Of a stretch of DNA of 64,000 nt, positions 43,798 through 52,691 are shown piece by piece; position 1 is the first letter of the stretch, and each line of letters opens with the position of its first letter. A model generated the notes under the pieces. The model did not search any database. It was not told where the DNA came from and saw only the letters and a list, made by a program, of their open reading frames with translations. Origin of the DNA: CADEED01 sp963842515. Its GTDB lineage: Bacteria > Pseudomonadota > Gammaproteobacteria > Steroidobacterales > Steroidobacteraceae. A program made the position numbers and the translations under genes. The stretch lies in assembly GCA_963842515.1 (NCBI GenBank), contig CAWJGO010000005.1, positions 310,001 to 374,000 on the forward strand. Direction: 5' to 3'.

Positions 43798-45996
43798 ATG
43801 AACGTCCGCGGGATCGTGAGGTGCCTGGCGCTCGCGTGCATGTTGGCCGCGTGCACGTCTGCGCACGCAGCGCCGCCAGCCGATGTAGGCATCGTTCCCC
43901 GACCTGCGTCGATGAAGATGTTGACCGGCAGCTTCGTGCTCACCGGTGCGACGCGTATCGTCGCCAACGATGCGGAATCCCACCGCATAGCCGACCTCTT
44001 CAGAGATTTTCTGCTGGAACAGCATGGCCTGCGCCTGGAAATCGTGTCGCGAGCCCGCGGATCCAACGATCTTGTCCTGAGCCATTCCGGCGCCGGCGGC
44101 CTGCCGCCGGAAGGGTACCGCCTGAATATCACGCGTGAAGGGATTCGCATCTCCGGCTCTGCGCCGGGTTTGTTTTACGGGCTGCAGACCCTGACGCAGC
44201 TCCTGCCGCTAGAGGTCGGCGGCGCGCTCGAACTGCCCGCGATCGAGATCGAGGACCAGCCACGCTTCGGGTACCGTGGCGTGTTGCTCGACGTGGGGCG
44301 CCATTACTTCTCGGTCGCGTTTCTCAAGAAGTTTCTCGACCTTGCCGCGCAGTACAAGATCAATCGTTTTCATTGGCATCTCACCGACGACCAGGGATGG
44401 CGTATCGAGATTCGCAGGTATCCGAAGCTGGCTGCGGGAAATCCGTCGGAGTACTACTCGCAGGAGCAGATCAAGGACATCGTCGCGTACGCGCACGCGC
44501 GCTTCATTACGGTGATCCCCGAAATCGAAATGCCAGGCCACGCGGGCGCCGCGCTCGCCGCCCATCCGGAGCTTGGATGCGCGCCGTACGACAAGGCCGT
44601 TGCGTTTTGCCCCAAGGAAGAGACCTTCAAGTTCCTCGAGAACGTGTTGAGCGAAGTGATCGCGCTCTTTCCCGGTCCTTATGTGCACATTGGTAGTGAC
44701 GAGGTACAACTCGAAGGTTGGCAGAGCAGCCCGGAAGCGCAGGCCATCATCGCGCGCGAGAAATTGAAGGACGAGAATGAGCTGCAGAGCTATTTCGCCC
44801 GGCGGATGGAGCGATTTCTGTCGGGGCGTGGCAAGCGAATGATCGGCTGGGACGAGATCCTGCAGGGCGGGCTTGCGCCGCGGACGATCGTGATGTCGTG
44901 GCGCGGCGAGGAAGGCGGAATCGAAGCGGTGCGCCAGCAGCACGAAGCGATCATGACGCCGTCCGAGTACACGTATTTCGACTACTACCAGGGTGACGCG
45001 CGGCGCGAACCGTTGAGCATCGGTGGCTTCCTTCCGCTCGAGAAGGCGTACGCGTACGAACCTGTGCCGGCACCGCTCGCGAAGGACCAGGAGAAATTCA
45101 TCCTCGGTGCGCAGGCACAACTGTGGACCGAGTACGTCGCGACGCCCGAACATGCCGAGTACATGATGTTTCCGCGTCTGCTCGCCTTCACGGAGGCGGT
45201 CTGGTCGCCGCCGGCGATGCGCAACTACGAGGACTTCCGGCGCCGTCTGCCGTACCAGCTCGGTCGACTCGACAAGCAGGATGTCCGCTATCGAATCCCG
45301 GAGCCCGCGGGCCTCGAGGACTTCTACACGACGACGCAGGATCGCGCGATCGTCGCGCTGTCGTCACTCGTGAAAGGTGCGCAAATTCGCTTCACGCTCG
45401 ACGGCAGTGATCCGTCCGATGATTCCGCGGTCTATCAGGACCCGCTGCAACTCACGCTCGCGCGGGATCGGCCTGTCACGCTGAGGGTAGTCGTCATCAC
45501 GCCGCAGAACCGGCGCAGCGTCGCGTACGACGCGACGTTCCTGCGCCGCGACTATCGCGAACCGGTGCGCGCCGATGCGCAATCGGCGCTCGCATTCACG
45601 CTGCACGAGGGAACCTTCGAGAGCGTGCGGGACATCGATCGCGGCAGGTTGTTGCGGTCGGGGACCCAGGGGTCGATCGATCTGCTCGAGTTCGGGCGCT
45701 CGATCGACTACGGCGTGCAATGGGAGGGTTTCCTGAAAGCGCCGCAGGACGATTACTACCAGTTCGCCGTGACCTCGGACGATGGTGCCGTCCTCGAGAT
45801 CGATGGTGAGGTCGTGGTCGACAACGATGGCAATCATGCGCCGCGGATGATCGCTGGCCACATTCCACTGCGTCGCGGATTGCACAAGTTCCGCCTGCGC
45901 TATTTTCAGTCGAGGGGAGGTTCTTCGCTCGATGTTCGGTGGGCGGGCGCGAAGGAAACGCTGCGGCCGATCGAAAGCTCCGCTTACTATCACTAG
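43798..45996 (+). CDS. Beta-N-acetylhexosaminidase, GH20, lipoprotein with C-terminal PA14 domain
   Basis: 732 residues. The signal peptide ends in lipobox LAAC (Cys19), so it is probably membrane-anchored. GH20b N-terminal domain (about 30-150), then the GH20 barrel: RGVLLDVGRHYFSVAFLKKF, KINRFHWHLTDDQGWRIEI and the catalytic pair Asp301-Glu302 in HIGSDEVQLEGW. A beta domain (about 510-580) precedes a PA14-like domain (about 600-732: WEGFLKAPQDDYYQFAVTSD, then GAVLEIDGE). It would release terminal GlcNAc or GalNAc from glycans or chitin oligomers. The NagB-like deaminase in the window could use the product. Ribosome-binding site GGGAGA. Confidence 0.92.
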   Translation: MNVRGIVRCLALACMLAACTSAHAAPPADVGIVPRPASMKMLTGSFVLTGATRIVANDAESHRIADLFRDFLLEQHGLRLEIVSRARGSNDLVLSHSGAGGLPPEGYRLNITREGIRISGSAPGLFYGLQTLTQLLPLEVGGALELPAIEIEDQPRFGYRGVLLDVGRHYFSVAFLKKFLDLAAQYKINRFHWHLTDDQGWRIEIRRYPKLAAGNPSEYYSQEQIKDIVAYAHARFITVIPEIEMPGHAGAALAAHPELGCAPYDKAVAFCPKEETFKFLENVLSEVIALFPGPYVHIGSDEVQLEGWQSSPEAQAIIAREKLKDENELQSYFARRMERFLSGRGKRMIGWDEILQGGLAPRTIVMSWRGEEGGIEAVRQQHEAIMTPSEYTYFDYYQGDARREPLSIGGFLPLEKAYAYEPVPAPLAKDQEKFILGAQAQLWTEYVATPEHAEYMMFPRLLAFTEAVWSPPAMRNYEDFRRRLPYQLGRLDKQDVRYRIPEPAGLEDFYTTTQDRAIVALSSLVKGAQIRFTLDGSDPSDDSAVYQDPLQLTLARDRPVTLRVVVITPQNRRSVAYDATFLRRDYREPVRADAQSALAFTLHEGTFESVRDIDRGRLLRSGTQGSIDLLEFGRSIDYGVQWEGFLKAPQDDYYQFAVTSDDGAVLEIDGEVVVDNDGNHAPRMIAGHIPLRRGLHKFRLRYFQSRGGSSLDVRWAGAKETLRPIESSAYYH

Positions 45997-46015
45997 GTAC
46001 CGCGCGCAGGCGTTA

Positions 46016-46870
46016 CTAGTTGGGCAACATCCTGATCCAATCCGTGGCGGTCGCAAAGGATCGATCCATATTGTTGTGACCCAGCCCGGAGAAGAGGACG
46101 TAGTCATAGCGATGCCCGGCTCTCCGCAACCTTTGCAGCCTCGCAATCGACAAATCCACGGGGATGCTGGCGTCGTTGTCGCTGAATATCCAAAGCCCGG
46201 GAATCGACAGATTGCTCAGAGATTCAACCGGGTCCGTGTCTTTGCCCAGAAAATCCGGCCAGATGTATTTTTCTTTCCTTGATTTGAGCGCTTGCTCATA
46301 AGAAGGAACGCGCTGGCCCCCGACATCAGCTGTGTACTTGCTGTAGATGTCTTCCTCGCTCACTTTGCAGACCGGCCCGCTCCAGAGGACTATGAACTTC
46401 GCAACGTGGCTTCTCCCGGCCGCGAGTGGCGCAACCCAACCCGCCTGGCTGATGCCGGCGATTCCGATCGGAATGCCTTCGAGCGATGGATGGCCTGCCA
46501 ATGCTTGCAAGGCCGCAATCGCGTCATCAGCCAGCAGCGAAATATTCTTCTCGCTGACGCTTTGCTTGGTCTCGTATTCGCCTCCAGACTCTCCGACTCC
46601 GCGCTTGTCGTAGACCAGGGCCACGATTCCTTGCCGGGCGAAACGTTCAGCCCAGTGCAAGTTTCTCTGTTGCTCGCCTGATCCGTGAACGAACACGATT
46701 GCCGAATGAATTTTCCGGGTCTCCGGAAATATGATGGACCCGGCCAACCTGGCCCCGCGACTGTTGAACTCGATCGCTTCCGCGCGATGCGTTGAATCGG
46801 CGTTCCCGGGCTCCGCGAGTGCCGGCATCGTCAAGGCAAGCAAAATTGAGAGTGCGGTCCGACTGATCAT
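46016..46870 (-). CDS. Secreted alpha/beta hydrolase
   Basis: 284 residues from the ATG at 46870 (an upstream in-frame start would add 10 residues). Signal peptide TALSILLALTMPALAEPG. The fold shows IVFVHGSGEQQRNLHWAERF (oxyanion loop), VYDKRGVGESGGEY, the nucleophile elbow GISQAGW with Ser, and SDNDASIPVD and FSGLGHNNMD carrying the expected Asp and His. Probably an esterase or related hydrolase in the periplasm. It is convergent with the GH20 gene (19-base gap). Substrate unknown. Confidence 0.85.
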   Translation of the reverse strand: MISRTALSILLALTMPALAEPGNADSTHRAEAIEFNSRGARLAGSIIFPETRKIHSAIVFVHGSGEQQRNLHWAERFARQGIVALVYDKRGVGESGGEYETKQSVSEKNISLLADDAIAALQALAGHPSLEGIPIGIAGISQAGWVAPLAAGRSHVAKFIVLWSGPVCKVSEEDIYSKYTADVGGQRVPSYEQALKSRKEKYIWPDFLGKDTDPVESLSNLSIPGLWIFSDNDASIPVDLSIARLQRLRRAGHRYDYVLFSGLGHNNMDRSFATATDWIRMLPN

Positions 46871-47032
46871 AGGTCTTGTCTCCCCACTACCATCAAACAA
46901 GATGCCGGAACGCCGACCAGGGTTTGAATTCCACGCATCCGCTTATCGCAACTTGAGAGCGTCCCAGCGGTTGCGAGTTGTGTCGGACTTGAGAAAGTAG
47001 AGACTAGTCCCCCCTTTTCACCAGGCCTCGCC

Positions 47033-47737
47033 ATGCACACTTCGACAGTTTCGCCGTTCAGCGTTCGCTGCCTTGTGATTCTCGGCCTGTCGGGGCTCCT
47101 GGCGCCTGTCGCGCTTGGCGCGCAGCCCAATCGCTACCCGCTCACCTCGACTGCATCGATACGTCCTCACAACGTAGTCGCGGAGCCGGCCATGCTTCAG
47201 CGGAAGAAGGGCCTGAAAGTCATGGCGTCAGAGGGCTCCGCGCCGGGCAGTGAAGAGCTTGTCCTCATCACAGATCTCCAATTCGGCGATGGCGTGATCG
47301 AAGCCGAAATTGCCGGTGACGTCCGCCCCGGCTCTGCCGAAGGAGCGCGCGGTTTCGTTGGCATCGCATTTCGCGTCCAGGACGACTTGCGAACCTATGA
47401 TGCCTTTTACCTGCGGCCCACCAATGGCAGGGCCGACGATCAGCTCCGGCGAAACCACGCCGTCCAATACATTTCGCACCCCGAGTGGACCTGGTCCAGG
47501 CTTCGTCAGGAATTTCCGGGCAAATACGAATCGTATGGGGATCTCGTGCCCGGAACGTGGACCAAGGTGAAAATCGAAGTGCGCGGCGAACGGGCGCGCC
47601 TGTATTTGCACGACATGCAACAGCCCACACTGATCGTCAACGATCTGAAGACGGGCGCCCTGGCCAAGGGGGCAATTGCGTTATGGATCGGTTCTGGAAC
47701 CATCGCGCACTTCCGGAACCTCCGCGTATCGCAATAG
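47033..47737 (+). CDS. Secreted DUF1080/LamG-like protein
   Basis: 234 residues with a Sec signal peptide (CLVILGLSGLLAPVALGAQ). The beta-sandwich pattern LVLITDLQFGDGVIEAEIAG, GFVGIAFRVQDDLRTYDAFY, WTKVKIEVRGERARLYLHD and a final AIALWIGSGTIAHFRNLRVS matches the concanavalin-like DUF1080 fold. It is shorter than the DUF1080 protein at 40398 and may be non-catalytic. A weak 7-bp inverted repeat (47737-47743 with 47759-47765) follows the stop. Confidence 0.75.
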   Translation: MHTSTVSPFSVRCLVILGLSGLLAPVALGAQPNRYPLTSTASIRPHNVVAEPAMLQRKKGLKVMASEGSAPGSEELVLITDLQFGDGVIEAEIAGDVRPGSAEGARGFVGIAFRVQDDLRTYDAFYLRPTNGRADDQLRRNHAVQYISHPEWTWSRLRQEFPGKYESYGDLVPGTWTKVKIEVRGERARLYLHDMQQPTLIVNDLKTGALAKGAIALWIGSGTIAHFRNLRVSQ

Positions 47738-47782
47738 CCGGGCGGATTTGACGGGTTGGCCCGGCAGTGATGAAGTTCGGCC

Positions 47783-48352
47783 ATGAAAACCGATAAGTTT
47801 TGTCTACAGCTTGCGGTCTCGGCATGGGTATTCATGACTGTGCAGGCTCAGTCACAAGAAACTCATCCAAGCTCCGCGACAGCCTCTGGTCGTACTACCG
47901 TCGTCAACGAGGCAACCTCGGAGACGGGCACATTGCTCCCCAAGAAGGTCAAGTGGACCTCGCCGATTCCACTGACCGGAACCTATGAGCGCCTCACTCC
48001 GGAGCAGAAAGCCCAGTTCCACGCGATGTACGAATCACTTGCGCCAGGCGACGAGCCGCCGTTTCCGGAAAAAGGCATGAAGCCCATCATCAGCGCCATC
48101 AACAAGGGCCACTCCCTGCTCATGGCTCGCGGCGACCTGAACATGGCCGTGACGGTGGGCCCTGACGGAAAGGCGACGAAGGTCGCGGATTTCGGCAAGA
48201 CAAACAATCCCGAAATGGTGGAATTCGTGGCGCAGGTGCTGCTGATGACACCGTTCAAACCCGCGGTCTGCTCAGGAAAGCCGTGTGCCATGGACTTCCC
48301 CTTCAAGCTCACGCTGAACGGCACTTTGCACAAGCGGCCAAACAAAGGGTAG
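47783..48352 (+). CDS. Periplasmic protein with TonB C-terminal-like domain
   Basis: 189 residues with an N-terminal signal peptide or anchor (LQLAVSAWVFMTVQAQSQ). A low-complexity Ser/Thr-rich linker precedes a C-terminal domain: RGDLNMAVTVGPDGKATKVA, VEFVAQVLLMTPFKPAVCSG, then FPFKLTLNG. This resembles the TonB_C fold (v-x-v-x-dG-x-v, f-P-a, f-x-l), here with two Cys replacing the usual G-x-P turn. No Pro-rich spanning region is seen, so it is not a canonical TonB. Role unknown. Confidence 0.6.
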   Translation: MKTDKFCLQLAVSAWVFMTVQAQSQETHPSSATASGRTTVVNEATSETGTLLPKKVKWTSPIPLTGTYERLTPEQKAQFHAMYESLAPGDEPPFPEKGMKPIISAINKGHSLLMARGDLNMAVTVGPDGKATKVADFGKTNNPEMVEFVAQVLLMTPFKPAVCSGKPCAMDFPFKLTLNGTLHKRPNKG

Positions 48353-48430
48353 GCACCTGCGCAGTTAGCGCGTGTCCGCGCATCGCCGGACGAGTCGCTG
48401 ATTTGACCTGCGAGCTGCCTGCCGCCAGCA

Positions 48431-49801
48431 TTGCACCGCTTGAAACCGAATTCACTGTCCGGCGTACTTGCTTGTCCGCGCTGTCGCCGCGGGCCCGTCG
48501 AGCTCACAAGTGCCGGCTGGATGTGCGGCGCCTGCAGCAGCGGCTTTCCGGTCATCGGCGAGATTCCATGGCTGTTTGCCGAGCCGCGGCAGGCGCTGGC
48601 CGAATGGCGCGGGCGATTGGGCCTGCTCACGCAGCACCTGATGTCCGAAGCTGCCGCGATGCGTGCCAGCCTGCAGAAAAGCGGTATTGCCGCCGCCACG
48701 CGCCGGCGCCTCGAACTCATTGCCGCCGCGAACGAAGACCAGGTGAGTCGCCTGAAAGTGCTGTTGGCGCCGCTCGGTCTCGAGCAGACCAGCATTGCCG
48801 AAGCCACGCACCAGGGTCTGGGCACGCGCCTGCCCACCGAGCAGGGCCTTACTAACTACTACGTCAACCTGCATCGCGACTGGGCGTGGGGCGATGAGGA
48901 GAACCGGGCGGCGCTGCAGGAACTGCGCGAGGCCCTCGGCGGAAACCTGCATGGGCTGGGCCGCACGCTGGTGCAGGGCGCCGGCGCCGGACGGCTTGCC
49001 TTCGATCTGCACGCCGCGGGCGATGCCCCGCTCACGGTGGCGACCGATTTCAATCCGCTGCTGCTGTTCGCGGCGCGCGAGTTGTTTGCCGGGCGGCCGG
49101 TGCAGCTCTATGAATTTCCCATCGCACCACGCCGCATCGAAGATCACGCGGTGTTGCGGCGCTTGTCGGCCCCGGCACCGGCGCGCGCCGGCCTCGAGCT
49201 CGTGGCGGCCGACGCGCTGCAGCCGCCGTTTGCCGACGGCGTGTTCGATACCGTCGTAACCCCCTGGTTCATCGACATCATCGGCGAACCGTTCACGCGC
49301 GTGGCGGCGCGCGTCAATCTGCAGCTCAGGCCCGGCGGTCGATGGATCAATTTCGGGTCCCTGGCTTTCGCGCGCGCCACGCATGCTGAACGTGTGTGCC
49401 TGGAAGAAGTGACCGAGCTGCTGCCGCGATCCGGGTTCGCGGATCTCGTGGTGCGCGAGGGGTCGATGCCATACATGCGCTCACCGGCCAGCCGGCACGC
49501 GCGCATCGAGAGCACCGTCACCTGGGTGGCTAACAAAGTGGGCGCGCCCGCGGAAGCGCCACGCGCGCGCGTTCTGCCGGAGTGGCTGTTGCAGCCGGAC
49601 AAACCGGTGCCGCGTACCCCTGCCTTCGAGCTGCAGGCGATCTCGAGCCGCGTGCATGCATTCCTGCTCGCGCTGATCAACGGTGAACGTTCCATGCGTG
49701 ACATGGCGCGCGTACTGGTCGAACAACGCCTCATGCCGCCGCAGGAGGCGGAAGCGCAGGTGCGCTTGTTTCTCGCGCGGCTGCACGAAGAGTCGCAGTG
49801 A
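48431..49801 (+). CDS. SAM methyltransferase-like protein with N-terminal Trm112-type zinc ribbon
   Basis: 456 residues from TTG 48431. The N-terminus has a zinc ribbon: LACPRCRRGPVEL ... GWMCGACSSGFPVIGEIPWL (CxxC pairs). The central domain is methyltransferase-like: RTLVQGAGAGRLAFDLHAAG as motif I, VATDFNPLLLFAA, VVTPWFIDIIGEPFTRVAAR and LRPGGRWINFGSLAF, similar to N2227/carnosine-methyltransferase relatives. The last 70 residues look like a PqqD-type helical tail (LINGERSMRDMARVLVEQ). Motif I is imperfect (GAGAGR), so activity is uncertain. The final A of its TGA stop is the first base of repeat copy 1, so the original C-terminus may have been altered by the insertion. Confidence 0.72.
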   Translation: MHRLKPNSLSGVLACPRCRRGPVELTSAGWMCGACSSGFPVIGEIPWLFAEPRQALAEWRGRLGLLTQHLMSEAAAMRASLQKSGIAAATRRRLELIAAANEDQVSRLKVLLAPLGLEQTSIAEATHQGLGTRLPTEQGLTNYYVNLHRDWAWGDEENRAALQELREALGGNLHGLGRTLVQGAGAGRLAFDLHAAGDAPLTVATDFNPLLLFAARELFAGRPVQLYEFPIAPRRIEDHAVLRRLSAPAPARAGLELVAADALQPPFADGVFDTVVTPWFIDIIGEPFTRVAARVNLQLRPGGRWINFGSLAFARATHAERVCLEEVTELLPRSGFADLVVREGSMPYMRSPASRHARIESTVTWVANKVGAPAEAPRARVLPEWLLQPDKPVPRTPAFELQAISSRVHAFLLALINGERSMRDMARVLVEQRLMPPQEAEAQVRLFLARLHEESQ

Positions 49802-50521
49802 AATGGGGTCAGACCCCATTTGCTGGCGAAAGGGGATGCACTTGTTGCGTGGGTGTGTGGGGATGTTCGGGTGGAATGTTCCGGGCGCGAGCTGGTGAGC
49901 GCGCCGGACGGCGTTCGCTTGCGCGGGGCTGCGCGCCAGGGCTGTCAGCGTTCAATGGGAAACAGCGCAAAACGCGCCCGTTAGGAAGAACCACCAAAGA
50001 GGAGCTGCGCGCTATACGCCCCGCGCTGCGCCGCTCACACGCGAGCGCCTGGAACATTCCACCCGAACATCCTCGCGCGCCCACGCACGTGGAGAGGAAG
50101 GATCCCACAGCAAGCGGGTGTGGTGTGCCCTCAGCTAGCGGAGAGAAGAGCGCAAGTCCGAAAGCTCGCGCGAGCAACCTTCCGTGCGGCTCCGGATCTT
50201 AGCCAAGCCAGCAAACGGGCACGCGGCTCCATCGAAGTGTGAGCTGGCGTTGCTGGATCGCTCAGGGTCGAGAGCGAGCGTCTGAGCGGCGAGCGCGAGG
50301 CGATCAGCGCGCAGCTCCTCTTTGGTGGTTCTTCCCTACCCTGCGCGTTTTGCGCTGCTCTCAATGAATCGCTGACAGCTCTGGCGCGCAGCCTCGCGCG
50401 AGCGAACGCCGTCCGGCGCGCTCAGCAGCGAGCTCTCGACCCTGAGCGATCCAGCAACTCCACCTCCCACTCCCATCCAGCCGCGTCCCCATTTGCTAGG
50501 AAATGGGGAGTGTCCCCATTT
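49801..50521. repeat. Composite palindromic repeat element, copy 1
   Basis: 721 bp, non-coding, with a near-identical second copy at 54962-55684. Structure from left to right: terminal palindrome AAATGGGGTC-A-GACCCCATTT (49801-49821); arm A (49861-49882) pairing perfectly with 50051-50072; between them a core (about 49899-50034); a spacer of about 175 bases; arm B (50250-50275) pairing perfectly over 26 bp with 50432-50457; between these the same core inverted (50286-50421); then the right palindrome AAATGGGGA-GTG-TCCCCATTT (50501-50521). Core landmarks: 49899-49918 matches 50402-50421 inverted (20 bp perfect), and 49984-50013 matches 50306-50335 inverted (30 bp perfect). Short open frames inside show no conserved protein. 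The caps resemble sequences seen near REP-associated transposases, but no transposase gene is present. Confidence 0.9.
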
Positions 50522-50598
50522 CCACGATTTGCCACATTCCATCGGCGATTCGCCCTCGCGCCGCCCGGCGGGCTGCCCGATCCAGGCATGAAATGAAC

Positions 50599-50625
50599 CT
50601 CGAGAGCAAAACGGCTCTCGAGTTT
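50599..50625 (+). terminator. Hairpin with T-run in the leader of the OmpA-family gene
   Basis: A 9-bp stem CTCGAGAGC/GCTCTCGAG (50599-50607 with 50614-50622), a 6-base loop and TTT. It could terminate transcription entering from repeat copy 1, or act as an attenuator for the OmpA gene, whose GGAGAGGG site lies 13 bases further on. Confidence 0.5.
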
Positions 50626-50645
50626 CTAACCACTGGAGAGGGCAC

Positions 50646-51326
50646 ATGGGCACCTGGACAACCAAATTTCGTAAACCCGCAATCATCGCGGGCGTGTTGG
50701 CGATCAGCATGGCGGCGAATACCGCGCTTGCGAAGCCGCCGGCTGAAAGCGGCTCGAAGCGCGGCAGTGTCGGCTTCACGAGCGGCGCCATCGTCGGCGG
50801 CGCGGCCGCCGGGCCGATCGGCGCTGTCATCGGCGGCTCGATTGGCGCGGTGATGGGCGAGCGCAGTCATAAGAAGAGTCAGGCGCTCGCAGCTCGCAAG
50901 GCTGAAGCCGCGCTGCTCGCAAGCGAAGTGGAAGCGCTGAACTCTTCGATGGACAGCTTCGAGTCCAAGGCTGGCGAGGTCGGGTCCACCGTGCAGTTCC
51001 GTACGGGCGAGACCACGGTTCGTGACAACGATCGCGCCCGCATCGCCAAACTCGGCGCGCTGGTCGCGGACCTCAAGGACGTGCGCGTCCGGGTCTCAGG
51101 TTTTGCGGATTCGCGCGGCGATGACGCGCTCAATCTGAGCCTGTCACGGGAGCGTGCCGAGATGGTGGCGCGCGAGCTCGAGAAGGCAGGTGTTCCGAAG
51201 GAACGCCTGTCAATCGAAGCGATGGGCGAGCGCTTCGCCAGCACCGAAGCTTTGGCTGACGACCAGGCATTCGAGCGCTGCGTTGAGATTCGCTTCGAGT
51301 CGGGTACGTCGCTCGCCAGCAATTGA
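50646..51326 (+). CDS. OmpA-family protein with glycine-zipper segment
   Basis: 226 residues with a signal peptide (PAIIAGVLAISMAANTALAK). A glycine zipper follows (GAIVGGAAAGPIGAVIGGSI, residues 47-66), then a helical linker, then an OmpA_C peptidoglycan-binding domain: STVQFRTGETTVRDND, VRVSGFADSRGDDALNLSLS, RERAEMVARELEKAGV and a final CVEIRFES. The mix of zipper and OmpA_C recalls the PdsO proteins of proteobacterial sortase systems, but no sortase is encoded here. Probably periplasmic and associated with the outer membrane. Ribosome-binding site GGAGAGGG. Confidence 0.82.
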   Translation: MGTWTTKFRKPAIIAGVLAISMAANTALAKPPAESGSKRGSVGFTSGAIVGGAAAGPIGAVIGGSIGAVMGERSHKKSQALAARKAEAALLASEVEALNSSMDSFESKAGEVGSTVQFRTGETTVRDNDRARIAKLGALVADLKDVRVRVSGFADSRGDDALNLSLSRERAEMVARELEKAGVPKERLSIEAMGERFASTEALADDQAFERCVEIRFESGTSLASN

Positions 51327-51350
51327 AGCGTGAAGTGATGCGGGCATTGT

Positions 51351-51380
51351 GGGCGGCACGATCGCTCGATCGTGCCGCCC
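51351..51380. terminator. Perfect 14-bp inverted repeat after the OmpA gene
   Basis: The two arms, 51351-51364 and 51367-51380 (GGGCGGCACGATCG and its complement), are separated by only 2 bases, 25 bases after the OmpA stop. With no T-run it may be a terminator of atypical form or a cruciform/operator site. Confidence 0.4.
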
Positions 51381-51418
51381 GGCGCGCAGCCGGTGCGTTC
51401 CGCGCGATACTCGCGGCC

Positions 51419-51775
51419 ATGAGCCAACAGATCGTCGATTTTGCGGCTGAGCTGGAAGGCGAGGCCATGACCCCCGCGGCCGATCGGCTGCTGGCGGGAA
51501 ATCCGCGCCAGACCGTGACGAATTATTTCGCCGACGGCAGCCAGCAGTTCTTCGCCGGAAGGTGGTCCAGCACTCCGGGCAAGTGGCGCATTCGGTACTC
51601 CGAATCCGAGTTCTGCTGCCTCACTCGTGGCCGCGTGGCGCTCGAGAACCTCGCTGGAGATCGCTGGGAATTCGGTGCTGGCGCCGCCTTTGTGGTGCCG
51701 GCCGGCTTCGAGGGCACCTGGGAGGTCATCGAGGACTGCACCAAGTTCTACGCCATGTTCGAGGCGCGCACTTAA
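51419..51775 (+). CDS. Cupin-domain protein (DUF861-like)
   Basis: 118 residues from ATG 51419. A longer frame from 51323 would run through the inverted repeat at 51351-51380 and looks artefactual. The cupin pattern: GRWSSTPGKWRIRYSESEFC, then CLTRGRVALENLAGDRWEFG and AAFVVPAGFEGTWEVIED. This is the small (S)-ureidoglycine-aminohydrolase-like/DUF861 group, usually of unknown function. Cytoplasmic. No strong ribosome-binding site. Confidence 0.8.
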   Translation: MSQQIVDFAAELEGEAMTPAADRLLAGNPRQTVTNYFADGSQQFFAGRWSSTPGKWRIRYSESEFCCLTRGRVALENLAGDRWEFGAGAAFVVPAGFEGTWEVIEDCTKFYAMFEART

Positions 51776-51892
51776 ATCGTGCGCGCGCCTGCCCATGCGC
51801 GGCATAATCCGCGCATCGCACCTGCTTGTATTTTTTGTGTCTACACCTAACCCCTTGAAATCCAAGGGGGGGCTGCAATGGGTAGACGAGAA

Positions 51893-51908
51893 TGGCACAA
51901 CCTTTGCT
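51893..51908 (+). promoter_or_regulatory. Sigma-54 (-24/-12) promoter of the first TorF porin
   Basis: TGGCAC (51893-51898), 5 bases, TTGCT (51904-51908) is a full match to the RpoN consensus with GG and GC at the required spacing. It lies 36 bases before the porin ATG at 51944, whose ribosome-binding site is GGAGGAG. A 7-bp hairpin, CCCCTTG/CAAGGGG (51851-51869), lies just upstream. Confidence 0.75.
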
Positions 51909-51943
51909 TAGGTACATGGCCCCTAAAGCTCTCGGAGGAGCAA

Positions 51944-52654
51944 ATGAAATCGATCAATAAGTTGGCGCTCGTGACTGGCCTTCTGGCCATCAGCGGCGTT
52001 TCCCAAGCTCAATTCAGCTCGACCTGGACCGCCGTGAGCGATTACGACTTCCGCGGCTTCAGCCAGACCGCGAAAGACCCCGCGATACAAGGTAGTGCTG
52101 ACTACGCTTTCGGTGACAGCGGGTTTGCAATCGGCGCGTGGGCGTCGAACGTGGACTTCAACGATCCGGACGAAGGTTGGGTCAGCGACGCCGACATCGA
52201 ACTCGATCTGTACGGCGGTTACACGGGTACGGTCAACGACACGTTCTCGTGGAATGCGGGCTTCGTGTACTACGGCTACCCGGGTTCTGATCTGGCCGGT
52301 GAATTCGTCGAGGTTTATGCCGGCCTGAACGCCGGCAACTTCGGCTTCAAACAGTGGTACACCGATAACATCTTCGACACGGGCATCGATGCGATGTACT
52401 CCGAGGCGAACTACACGCAAGCGCTCGGCGAGAAGTTTTCGCTGGCCTTCCACCTGGGCTATGCCTGGGGCGACGGTTGGGAAGACATCGAGACGACCGA
52501 CTATGCGGTGCAGCTCAACTACGCGGCCGGCAATTTCAACATCTTCGGCAAGTTCACCGGCACCGACGGTGACGGCGAAATCACGACCGACGTGAACAAC
52601 AACGAGGCGCGTTTCCTCGTCGGCGTGTCGACGACTTTTCCCTGGGGTGAATGA
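51944..52654 (+). CDS. TorF family putative porin (first of two)
   Basis: 236 residues. The ATG at 51944 follows GGAGGAG. Signal peptide LALVTGLLAISGVSQAQ, then the TorF pattern FSSTWTAVSDYDFRGFSQTA, WASNVDFND, IELDLYGGYTG and FVYYGYPGS, with the C-terminal VGVSTTFPWGE. Alternating aromatic and polar residues suggest a 12-stranded outer-membrane barrel. Transcribed from a sigma-54 promoter and ended by a strong terminator at 52692. A diverged paralogue follows at 52813. Substrate unknown; sigma-54 control hints at nitrogen or other regulated uptake. Confidence 0.87.
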   Translation: MKSINKLALVTGLLAISGVSQAQFSSTWTAVSDYDFRGFSQTAKDPAIQGSADYAFGDSGFAIGAWASNVDFNDPDEGWVSDADIELDLYGGYTGTVNDTFSWNAGFVYYGYPGSDLAGEFVEVYAGLNAGNFGFKQWYTDNIFDTGIDAMYSEANYTQALGEKFSLAFHLGYAWGDGWEDIETTDYAVQLNYAAGNFNIFGKFTGTDGDGEITTDVNNNEARFLVGVSTTFPWGE

Positions 52655-52691
52655 TTCCCGCAGCGACACCAGCGGAACGCTGGCGTGAATG

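Noticed and set aside
49809..50177. Short open frames inside the palindromic elements (also at 55145-55378), some similar between copies
   Set aside because: Their similarity follows from nucleotide identity of the repeat; start and stop positions differ between copies and the frames are not preserved.
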